From contig JARVKI010000024.1 of assembly GCA_036674765.1 (NCBI GenBank), positions 372,001-436,000 on the forward strand: DNA of 64,000 nt, read 5' to 3'. A model generated the notes under the pieces. The model searched no databases. It saw only the letters and a program-made list of their open reading frames with translations, and had not been told where the DNA came from. Shown one piece after another: positions 54,893 to 64,000 of this stretch. Within the stretch, counting starts at the first letter, position 1, and every line of letters begins with the position of its first letter. Origin of the DNA: Seiridium cupressi (lineage: Eukaryota; Ascomycota; Sordariomycetes; Amphisphaeriales; Sporocadaceae). The position numbers and the translations under genes were made by a program.

Positions 54893-57350
54893 ATGACGAC
54901 TAACAACGGTCGACCAGCGGCCACTCGCGCGTCGGCCGCGGACATTGACGATGTCGACGCTTTCGCGAAACGGCTGTACCGAAGAGCGCGTGCCGCTGGT
55001 GTAGACTTCGCAGACGTTGCAACTGTCGTGCGAGGAGTACACACGGTGCTCAAGCATCTAAAGGTGGAGGTCGAAGACCCTGGCTCTCTCCTCAATACCA
55101 ACCAAAGTCCTGTCTACGCCAGACAGTTGACGCCGATCGTCGAAGACTGCGAGTTTACCTTGAAACAACTCGACACGCTGTTGGAGCGATTTGGCGGTAG
55201 CGGCAGTGGGAGCGAGGAAGAGGACCGCAACAGGCAGTTCGACCAACGGCCGCTGGATAGTCGTGAACGGGACATGATAGCCCTGATTCGCACCAAGCTC
55301 GCAAACCAAAAGCTGCATATTGACATGTTTCTCGATACGGTTCAGCTCCACAACCCGTCCAAGTCACACCCGATCGTTGAAACTAGCAACGCAAACCTGG
55401 AGTCAATTAAGGACAAAGTCGACACTATTGCTGCACGGATAACTCAACGCAGAGATTCGTCCCTAAGTGAGGGCGACGATGAACTTTGGTTACAGTTTAG
55501 AGACGAGCTTGAGAAAGAAGGTTTCTCCAAGGACGTACTGAGGAAGAATCAGGTAAGTTTGGGTGGTCACTGCAGGCATCGAGTCGTTAGCTTACTTGTG
55601 CATTTAGGATGTGCTCCGTGCTTATATCCGTCAACTTGATGAGCACAGCATGCTTTCAGGTGGCAAGACGCCAACAGTGCGCGGTTTCCTCGAAGGGTAC
55701 AACAAGCCCATCAGTGATTCTCACCAACTTCTTCCTTACCCCGTCGACCAAGAGGAGGGCTATAGCTCCAAGGAGATGCTACCATCGGCCGACAACGAGA
55801 AGTTCTTTCCATCGATGAAGGCGGAGCGGCTTCATCCGGACGAGTACCTCCCATACCCATCAAGTCTGCCGAAGCAGACTACCGACGTATCATACGAAGC
55901 CCAGTCCTCAGAGGACGGCGATGCCGATGGTGGTCCCAAGGACCAGTCGATGGCTTTAGTCATCTCAACTCGCGATCTCATGGCACTGGACAAGAAAAGG
56001 GCAGACCTTGCCATTGCCATGGATAATATGCATCTACAGCGTCCGTCTTCTAGGCATACATCAAACTACACCCATGACTCGGGTCTAGCAGCATCTCCAC
56101 ACGGTCGATTCCTGGCGGCTCCCTCAAATGCTGGACTCCTTACCTCTCCCAACCTTCCCCCTATAGATGAATATGGCCTGTCGCCTCGATTCGTCCCTAC
56201 GTTACCAGCTCTATCATATGGTGCATCCCCGCCTCCGACACTGCGTTCCAACTCATTATCAGCACCCGTCATTCCCGGGACAACCCCACCTATCCCCGGG
56301 ACGCAACCTCAGCGTTATGCTCGCCTGGCTCCAGATTCCCAGGGGCGGGAAATACCATTAGAGGCAAACTGGACGCGAATCAAGCGATCATTAATCTCAC
56401 CGGAAGTGCTCAATCAAGCCGGTGTTAGATACGAAGCTCGGCCAGACTTTGTCGCCATCCTGGGTGTCTTCACGAAAGAGCAAGTTGCTGAATTTGCCCG
56501 ACTGAGTGCCGACGTGCGAAAACGACGGCAGCAACAACAAAGGCGCGAACGGCGCGATGTGAAAGATCGGTATCACCCTGACAAGTATAAGAATTGGAAC
56601 GTGGAAGCGCAAAAGGGAAATAATACCGACAGTCGAATCCGCGCCAACAGCGAATTTTCATCATCTTCTACGGACCTCTTTGATTCCTCTAGTGATGAAT
56701 CGGACCAAGACCTACCGCCTTATCGTGCTCGTGGCCATCAATATCACCCCGATGATAAGGGCGATAGGTATGGCGATGAAGAAAAAGGAACCAAGGTTTA
56801 CCCGTTTATTGTTCCGCCTCCTGATAAGGAAAAGGAGAATGGGACCAGTCCTTCAGCTACGGTCATGCCTAAGCCTATACTGAAGAACAGGAACGATGAT
56901 CCGCACGTTAGGTTTGATCCTGAACCCAAGGTGTTGGACACTGGCTCTCCTCGGTCCGTCCCCCGACATGCCGAACGATCCGAGAGAAGACATCGTGCAG
57001 GATCGGACCGCGACCGCCACCTTCCTCGAAGCTACGATGACCGCGATGATCGCTATCGCGATCGGGATCGGGACAAGGACCGTGATAGAGATAGAGACGA
57101 CGAACACCGCCGACATCACCGCCATCATGACAGCGGTCGTCGTAGAGATCGAGATCGGGACGACTACTCGAGACGACGGAGACGGCAAGATTCACACCGT
57201 GACCGAGATAGGTATAGAGATGACACAGACCGGAGCGAAGACCGGTCTATCAAGAAGCGAGTACGCGGAGAAACTATCCGTGCTGTCGGGATCGGTGGCG
57301 CTGCCGCTAGCCTGCTCAGTGTTCTGACCGAAGCTGCTGCTGGTTTGTAA
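54893..57350 (+). CDS. DUF8035-type fungal protein with Arg/Asp-rich tail
   Basis: Two exons: 54893-55552 and 55608-57350, 800 aa; 55-bp intron with GTAAGT donor. Four parts can be seen. First, an N-terminal helical domain (DDVDAFAKRLYRRARAAGVD, VVRGVHTVLKHLKVEVED, VEDCEFTLKQLDTLLERF) of a kind usual in fungal STAND/NACHT-neighbour proteins. Second, a long disordered middle. Third, a small conserved block (WTRIKRSLISPEVLNQAGVR, ARPDFVAILGVFTKEQVAEF) that I believe is DUF8035. Fourth, a tail of alternating Arg and Asp (YRDRDRDKDRDRDRDDEHRR) followed by a His/Arg stretch and a hydrophobic end (AVGIGGAAASLLSVLTEAAA). RD-rich tails occur in nuclear RNA-binding proteins. Function unknown. A long complementary frame opposite the tail is a composition artefact. 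Confidence 0.78.
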
Positions 57351-58675
57351 GACAAGGGAGTTTTTTCTGTATATAAATTCTTGTAAGATGAGGGATGAGG
57401 GTCGAAAATGTAGTTTTCATGATCGGCTGAAGGCAGGGCCTGGCCGTTAGCGCTTCACATACACAAAGCATCATTAGGCGTGAATCCGGCAGACAGAACG
57501 AGGTGTTACGATACGAGGCATATTGTGTTTGTATTACGATCGCTATGGATTCTCATGTATTATTCAACGCAGTCAAATCTTGTTTAGCTTTTGTGGAAGT
57601 CTGGGGGGTCTGGGCAGTAGGTCTCTGTTCAGTTGCTATGTGGGGAGGATTACGATGATACCCAGTGAAGGTCTAGGAAGATGGCCATGGTAATTAAGAT
57701 ATTCTGGTGTTGAGCTGCGAAATCAGTATTCAAAGTAGACAAAATGTGGCAAAAACTGTGACAGATAGTGATGGGACACGAAACGCACCGGATACATGTC
57801 CCAAGAACAATTGACCTGATTCTCGTCATGTAATGCCCATCCTATTCCTTCTTGTCTAGATACTCAACACGACTCGGGATACACAACTACCGCTTCTGCC
57901 AGTCGCCCGGCCTCTATCGCACAGGGAGTCAGAAAGATCTCCAATGCAGGCAGTAGCGCGAAGTGCGCCAACGTACATGGCAGGAGAGCGAAAGCTGACT
58001 GGTGCCCAAGGATAGCACCTCAGTGCTGGGAAAGTCAGCATCAAGTTTTTTATGGATTGCCCAGGACATGCATACCCCGCCTGGGGGTTGAACCTTTTGG
58101 AGCTTTGAAGAGGGCAGAGCCTCATTGTCAACTGTGTGGCCACGGATCAAATGGGATGCTAATTACATGCCGGTGCTGTATGGTGGACTATGGGGGTGTG
58201 CGGCAATTGGACGCCACTGGATCGATACGATAAAGTTGAGGGAAAAGCTCTCCAACTACGAAGCGACTTCGAGAGGTACTTGTCAACTACAGATCAGTGA
58301 ATGGATTGGCGGTCAAACTCCGACGAAATGCACTTTTCTCTTCCTTCTTTCTCCTCAATCGAGCTTCGGAATTAATGCGCTGCTGACAGCCCACGAGCGT
58401 CGGGCACGGAGTGACGTTTTTTGGTGTTATCTAGCTGAAATGCACCCAAGCTCGGTGGCTGATTACGGTCACCGCGGTGCGTTCGGGTCAAGCTCCCGGA
58501 TCCGCCTTCTTATTGGACAAGTTCCGTTCACTGCCTGATATCCGCACCCTCTACACCTGCAGTCTCTCTGCAAGGCATACACGCTTTCCCTGACCACGTA
58601 TTGTTTTCATGACTTCCTCTAATGGACAACGGTATTCTTTCCTGTTCCATCTACCGATTCGATGCATACGATGGC
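57351..58675. other. Intergenic, convergent 3' ends
   Basis: 1.3 kb between convergent genes. A plus-strand frame (58125-58538) has no domain and overlaps other frames. No gene called. Confidence 0.5.
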
Positions 58676-61494
58676 CTAGATAGCGATCCTCTCCAGCGAG
58701 TACACGCCCACTTGCTGGCTTCGGAGATGTCCCTGCTCCCGAATGCTCCTCTGTACAATCTCTCCTCCGCTCACGATCTTGGATTTTTCAATACGTCCCT
58801 TCACTTTGAGTCCTAGCGGCAGCGCCTCCGCGCCCGGCTCCTTCACCTGCAGACTGATAGGCTTGGCCAGATCAAACTTCTGCTTCGTGTTTGTCTCTTT
58901 TTGGGCTGCCTCGCAGTATCTCACCGCCTCGCCAACGATGCCTTTCAGATACACAGCTTCTTCCAGGCCTTCTAGAGCCGTAGAGACTTCCAGCGTCAGC
59001 GAGGCTATGACGTCGCCCGCTTCACCACTAGACAGGGTCGAATCGTTCAATAACCAGCCACTAGGTCCAATGGCGTCCACACACCGACTGAGAAGGTCGG
59101 ATATGAGTTTGATACTGCCATCCGGGGGTGGGTGCAGGTCGGCATCCTCGTCGTAATCTGTATTATCTTCCACGTAACGAGATGTCCAAGCACCCTTGTA
59201 TAGCTCGATGCGCAACTGTAGGACCAAGTCCAGGATCTCCTTCGGTTTGAGAGCTGTCTGTAGTGCTTTGATCATGGACGAAGCTGGGCAGTTACCCAGC
59301 TTTGCAAATGCCACACTGAGGCCCTCCTCGCGAATGCCTGCATTGCCCCTCAAGATTGACTCTGCTTTGAGTACCTCTTCCTCAAGGTGGTCTAGCTCTT
59401 TGCTAATGTCCTCATTCTCGGCTGACCCTTCCGGTGCACCGTTAGTCAGCAGCTTGGGCGGCTGTTCCGTCCGATCTCGAATGGCATCCAAACTCCTCAT
59501 CATGGCACGAACGGAGAGAAGTAGCTCAGCAGGCCCCAGAGCGGTTGATCTTACGTAGCATGTCAGAAGCTCGAAGCTAGGGTCAAGCTCGGATATCCGG
59601 GTGACCAGCTCATTAGCTAGGACATGGTCCACATTATCAACTCCAGAAAGTTCCTCTCGTAAAGCAGACTTAACGTTTGAAACGGTGAGATGCCCGGCAG
59701 CTGCAAGATAGGTAACAATGTTGGTATCTGGCAACGTATATGTGAGGTGAGGGATGGAGTCGTCCCCTGCATGCTCGTCATTCCATTGAAAGGCCCTACT
59801 GATGGCATATACGATCCAGCGTCTATCCACTCGAGCAAACTTTGTCATATCCTTGGGCCAATTCCATTCCGGAGGCGGCTGAGCATGATCTCCATTCGTC
59901 TGCTTTGATCCATTGGTGGTCTTGGACGCCTTGATCTGCAAGCCAAATTGTTCGGCGAGCAATACCTCGAAATCATAGATAGCTTCAGAGTCGAGTAACT
60001 CATCAGCTCGTTGTACATCCTTTGTCCACTTCCCAAGGTAGTCACCCAACACGGAACCGGGTAAGTAGTTGGAAAAGGCTGACGATCCTGCTGCGCGTTT
60101 CGTATGCTCAGTGGCTACACGCTTCAGATCCGGGATGCCACAGCCTATGGAATCAATGAGGAGTCCTTCCGCTCGGCGCTTCGTTCTGGATTTTGGTGCT
60201 TCGAGTTGAATAGCAAGCAGTTGGGACCCGCTGATACCAATTGCCAATTCCAATTTTGAAAAGTAGGCTACGAGGGAACAGCCTGGAGCCTTCAGATTTC
60301 CCGACTCGGCCAGGCTGTCTGGCTCCATTATTACGGAACTCTGCATAGACCGGAACTGGGGGTTGTAAACGCTCAAGAGGTTATCAGCCGCGGTGAGAAT
60401 AGACGTCTTCGACAGTCTAATGATAGATGTTGCATTCTCAAGGTGCATTTGCGAGCTGATCTTTGGAATGCTGGCTGTCAAGTTGTGAACCGTAAGTGAG
60501 CCGTCCACCAATTCAGTAAGACTCCCAGAGCGGACGTCCAGTCGATAGCATGGCTCGGCCGACATATGCTCAGCTGATGATGCTGCAATGGGCACCACAT
60601 GGAGCTGCACAAGTCCTCTGTTGGTCTGGGCCAGGCTTTGTGATTGGGGTATGGGAGCAAGTAAATGCATGTGCCGGGCCTGCCGACTATCAGAGTCGAT
60701 GCTCGAGACAACCAACAGTACTTCCGGATCCACACCATTCTGCGCATAGTTGGCGATCGAGCTGAGCGCATCCTTGTCGCCCTTGAACAACCCATCAATG
60801 ACTTCGGAAGCTCGAGCAGACGTGCACGTCTCGATACGAAAGTCCGATGTGGAACCATAGGCGAGATCTTGGTGAAGGATGGCTGGGGTCGTCTTCCATT
60901 TCTGTTTGAGTTCCTCGCTGTCAAGTCCTATGATTTCTCCGTCTTCTTGAACGATTAACAGCTCGTCAGCAGTTGTCGGTAGCACGGCATCGGCCTTTGG
61001 GGGGTCGGCTAATCGTGCAGTCAAGTAAACGACTCGCTTGGACGACGGTAGAGAGAAGATTCTCGTAGACGATGTGGTCTTGCCTGATGACTCAACAATA
61101 TCTTTGAAGAGGGTGACCTTGAGAACTGGATCGGCAGTGGCTATATAGGTGTACCTCGCGACATCTTTGCTACTAGGAATCCTTCGCCGCAGGGAGCACG
61201 GCGGGCAAGTGAAGGACGATTGGGGAGGGATTGGATAAGAGGTAACTAGTCTAGCGGACGATACCTGGCAGAATATCAGCAGTTGAACGGGGAAAGGGGT
61301 GGTGTTCAACGTACGTTGTAGATATTAACAGCCTCTCCATCAATTCCAACCGTTACCTCGGACCGCTTGCGCTTCCGCGAACCCTCAGCAGTGCCATAGA
61401 CCTCACCAACGACATAGCGGCCAGTTGTGGGATCCAAAGGTCTCGGCAGCGCCGCTAGCACATACGGCTTCTGCACATGGAAATTCGAAGCCAT
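58676..61494 (-). CDS. utp8: U3 snoRNP / t-UTP subunit Utp8
   Basis: Component of the small-subunit processome (t-UTP subcomplex) that starts assembly on pre-rRNA and is linked to RNA polymerase I transcription; in yeast also linked to tRNA export. Nucleolar. Two exons: 61494-61315 and 61264-58676, 922 aa, with a 50-bp intron between VNIYN and VSSARLVTSY; without it the frame shifts. The start MASNFHVQKPYVLAALPRPL is typical. The N-terminal half shows beta-propeller-like strands (SIIRLSKTSILTAADNLLSV) and the C-terminal half is helical (LGPAELLLSVRAMMRSLDAI). It ends with a basic stretch (LGLKVKGRIEKSKIVSGGEI). Length agrees with filamentous ascomycete members. It shares a 512-bp divergent promoter region with elg1. 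Confidence 0.85.
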
Positions 61495-62006
61495 TGTAGG
61501 TGAATGGCGGTTTGCGACCTTGCGTGGAGTGTACCAACGCTTGAAGATCTTACTGCTGTGAGTGCAGTAACATAATTTTTTTTTCTTGAGCTTCAGAAAA
61601 AATCGGTCGGGGAAATGCCATCCAAGCACCGGCTAGTGGGGCTACCCTAGGCCATTGGCTCTGTCTGCCCCACCTCTGCATGTCGTCCGTGCATCCAATC
61701 ACTAACTAGTGCAACAGGTTCAGTCAATTAATTGAAGGGCGGGCAGTCGCGGTCGTCATTGCGACGAGTCGCGTCTTACCAGTTATTAGTCGTGCCTGCC
61801 CATGCACCTCTGAAGCTCCAAGCCTTCAAGGTGAAATCGGCCCATTGGCACATTCACAACTTTCTCGTCGTTCCCGATCTTGTATCTTCGACTCGGCGGC
61901 ACTTGATATCCCCATTCCTGCCACTACACACTCGTTCAGTGCACATGGCGATAATCATCTTGACCGACTGCCGCTCGTAACCTCGCGTCATTAGACGCGG
62001 TGCTTC
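61495..62006. other. Divergent promoter between utp8 and elg1
   Basis: 512 bp between two start codons on opposite strands. GC-mixed, no TATA box recognised. Presumably bidirectional. Confidence 0.55.
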
Positions 62007-64000
62007 ATGATGGCCGAAAACGCTGCTGCAAAGATACATCCTTTCTTCTCAGCACCAAAAAGCGTCGCTCCAAACATCGCTTCAACGACTGATGCCACGC
62101 GCCCCGTCACTCCAGATCCCTCCTGCAGTCCCGCTTCCGACGAGGCACACGAAAATATCCAGGCAGCTGACGACGAAACTGAGCTTGCCCAGGGAAGGAG
62201 GAAGCGGCGCAAGACCGACTCAGCTGCAGAGGTCCAACAACCAGCCAAACGTGGTCGCCCGAAAGGAAAGGCAAAGCCAAGAGTCTCCACGGGTAGCAAC
62301 ATCACCAATCACTTCGGCCCAAAAGACGACGGTGATTCCGGCAGTGCTGTACATACCAATGAGTCGCACGATGCAGGTCCAGAAGTTGTCAAGACCGAAC
62401 CAGAACAAAGTGCAGAACAATCACAGCAGGTGCAGACACCTCCACCCACGGTGGTTCCCGAGCAACCACCAGCACAAAATGACGAGGAACAAACCCAAGA
62501 GTCAAAGCCGAGAAAGATACTAAGGTTCAACCCCAAAACCGGAACTATAGGCTCTCCGCCGAGAACCAAAGCACAGCCCCCAGATGAGGTTGTGCTGAAT
62601 CACAAGCCCGCCGTCAAATCGAGAAAGCCTAAGAAAACGACAAGTTTGGTGGTCCGTATTAACTATGACTTTGACGAAGGCGTGCGCGTTCGCATCGGGG
62701 AGAAGATTGAGGAGATATTCAGTGGTGTGCGTTATATTTCTCCCAAGAGTAATGAGCATACTTCTGCACAATCAACAACACAGCAGACTACTCCCCCAAC
62801 CTCTAGTCAGGGCACACCTAAAAAGCAGGCATCAAAGAAGGGGCATACTCTGATGAAAGCTAAGCCGGCCCATCCATTCTTCACTGCCAAATCAAAGGCA
62901 ACTTCTACTGCCGCAGATGCGGTAGAAGGACCAAAATCACCTGTCAAAAGGCAGTCTATATTCACATCGACCCCTTGTTCACCAAAGCACGCTCGTCAGC
63001 AAGCCAGCAAGTTCAACTTCCCGCAGTTTGGCAACAAAGCAGGCGGTCTCAAATTTCCCGGAGCTCGACATGCGGCATGGCCATGGAGAGGGATAGTGCA
63101 CTTGCATGGCGATGAGCGCGATGTCGATTCCGCAACACAAATTGAAAGTTATTGGGAAAAACACGCCAGTAGGAAAGCCAAGGGGCGTGAGGTCGAATTT
63201 CCAGCCGACGAATCTGTCTTGGGCCACGTTGAACGCCAACTTCACCTTGACGAGTTGGCCGAAGAGCTAAAGACCTTGAACACTGAGGACTTCCTACCTA
63301 CACCACCCACATTGCGAACTCCGGAGCGTCATTTTGAGAGTGGACACAGGCTGCAAGCCAGGATAAAACAAGAATTGTGCACATACACGGGCGACAAGAG
63401 AAAAACACATCCAGCAATTTTCGCTGGTTTTCATACCCTCACGACAACGCTCCCTGCATTCGATAGATCAACTTGCGAAAGCACTTCTTGGGCACAGAAA
63501 TATGGCCCAATCAAAGCAAATCAGGTTCTCCAAAACGGAAAGGAAGCCGAACTCTTGCGGGACTGGCTTCAAACCCTGAAGGTGCAGAGTGTGGACACTG
63601 GCGCGTCAGACGGCAACGCTGCAAACCCCAAGTCGGCTCTTGTCAAGAAGAAGAAACGAAAAAAGCTCGATGGATTCGTTATCTCTAGCGATGAGGAGCA
63701 AGCATTGATGGATGAAATTTCCGACGACGAATCTGCATGGCTGCCGAACAGTGTTCATGGTAGTTCAAAAAGAACTGTTGTACGAAGTGGATCCTCCAAG
63801 GATGTGAAGCTCACGAATACCGTCCTCCTCAGTGGTCCTCATGGTTGTGGTAAAACTGCGACTGTCTATGCTATCGCGAAAGAATTGGACTTTGAGGTGT
63901 TTGAGATAAGCCCAGGATCACGGAGAAACGGCAAAGACATCATCGAGAAGATCGGTGACATGACTAGAAATCACCAAGTCTCACACAAACAGGAATCACC
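62007..64000 (+). CDS. elg1: Elg1/ATAD5-type AAA+ ATPase, PCNA unloader (C-terminus beyond window)
   Basis: Large subunit of the RFC-like complex that removes (SUMO-)PCNA from DNA after replication; nuclear. Intronless as far as visible, 664 codons from ATG 62007 (a second ATG follows directly) to the window edge. The N-terminal part is disordered with basic patches (RRKRRKTDS, KRGRPKGKAKPR) and short motifs of the kind that bind PCNA (SNITNHF, HPFFTAK). A SUMO-interacting-like motif sits at DGFVISSDEEQ. The AAA+ domain starts near residue 600: TNTVLLSGPHGCGKTATVYA contains the Walker A motif GPHGCGKT, then FEVFEISPGSRRNGKDI. The Walker B, sensor and C-terminal domains lie outside the window. 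AAA/ELG1 assignment is based on the N-terminal layout joined to the RFC1-like Walker A. Confidence 0.85.
   Translation, partial: MMAENAAAKIHPFFSAPKSVAPNIASTTDATRPVTPDPSCSPASDEAHENIQAADDETELAQGRRKRRKTDSAAEVQQPAKRGRPKGKAKPRVSTGSNITNHFGPKDDGDSGSAVHTNESHDAGPEVVKTEPEQSAEQSQQVQTPPPTVVPEQPPAQNDEEQTQESKPRKILRFNPKTGTIGSPPRTKAQPPDEVVLNHKPAVKSRKPKKTTSLVVRINYDFDEGVRVRIGEKIEEIFSGVRYISPKSNEHTSAQSTTQQTTPPTSSQGTPKKQASKKGHTLMKAKPAHPFFTAKSKATSTAADAVEGPKSPVKRQSIFTSTPCSPKHARQQASKFNFPQFGNKAGGLKFPGARHAAWPWRGIVHLHGDERDVDSATQIESYWEKHASRKAKGREVEFPADESVLGHVERQLHLDELAEELKTLNTEDFLPTPPTLRTPERHFESGHRLQARIKQELCTYTGDKRKTHPAIFAGFHTLTTTLPAFDRSTCESTSWAQKYGPIKANQVLQNGKEAELLRDWLQTLKVQSVDTGASDGNAANPKSALVKKKKRKKLDGFVISSDEEQALMDEISDDESAWLPNSVHGSSKRTVVRSGSSKDVKLTNTVLLSGPHGCGKTATVYAIAKELDFEVFEISPGSRRNGKDIIEKIGDMTRNHQVSHKQES

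Noticed and set aside
56896..57327. Plus-strand second frame of 143 codons rich in Ile and Thr
   Set aside because: Out-of-frame reading of the Arg/Asp repeat codons; a known artefact of such tracts.
59196..59558. Plus-strand frame of 120 codons within utp8
   Set aside because: Shadow of the utp8 helical region; Ser-rich with no domain.

Overview
This window is nuclear DNA of a filamentous ascomycete, most likely a eurotiomycete close to Aspergillus or Penicillium. Genes are split by short introns (46-132 bp) with GT..AG ends and CTAAC/CTGAC-like branch sites. Coding sequence alternates between strands with no operons. Families typical of these fungi are present: GrrA-type F-box protein, carboxypeptidase S1-type peptidase, HET proteins, DUF6594 and CorA-like membrane proteins. 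I rebuilt gene models by hand from reading frames and splice signals; exon coordinates are in the entries. No rRNA, intact tRNA or CRISPR array was seen.

Left part (1-20 kb): a truncated F-box/leucine-rich-repeat protein (grrA, -), a mitochondrial chalcone-isomerase-like protein (aim18 family, +), a secreted serine carboxypeptidase (+), a DUF6594 membrane protein (-), a broken gene joining a bZIP basic region to retropepsin-like domains (+), a small membrane/coiled-coil protein (-), a small secreted helical protein (-), a secreted beta-propeller lactonase (+) and a hotdog thioesterase (+). Gene spacing is wide, with several gaps of 1-2.7 kb.

Middle part (20-34 kb) looks like an accessory island. 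It holds a cytochrome P450 remnant, a fungal membrane protein, two intact HET (heterokaryon incompatibility) genes, a roughly 0.75 kb extremely AT-rich block that looks RIP-mutated, a tRNA-like relic, a decayed third HET gene with an exact 36-bp tandem duplication, and the broken C-terminal end of a class V (subgroup C) chitinase.

Right part (34-64 kb) is mostly conserved chromosome: a vWA-domain protein with a complete MIDAS, a low-complexity protein, a seven-exon CorA-like membrane protein, an SRPK-like kinase, an SR-rich membrane protein, the four-BRCT replication/checkpoint scaffold Dpb11/Rad4, a DUF8035-type protein with an Arg-Asp tail, the SSU processome subunit Utp8, and the start of the PCNA unloader Elg1, cut by the window edge. 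Dpb11 and Elg1 both act at replication forks, but the sequence gives no reason to think they are co-regulated.

Most notable: the bZIP-retropepsin fusion with a stop in the basic region, the HET/AT-rich/chitinase-relic island, and an in-frame intron in the carboxypeptidase that lies directly before the catalytic aspartate.
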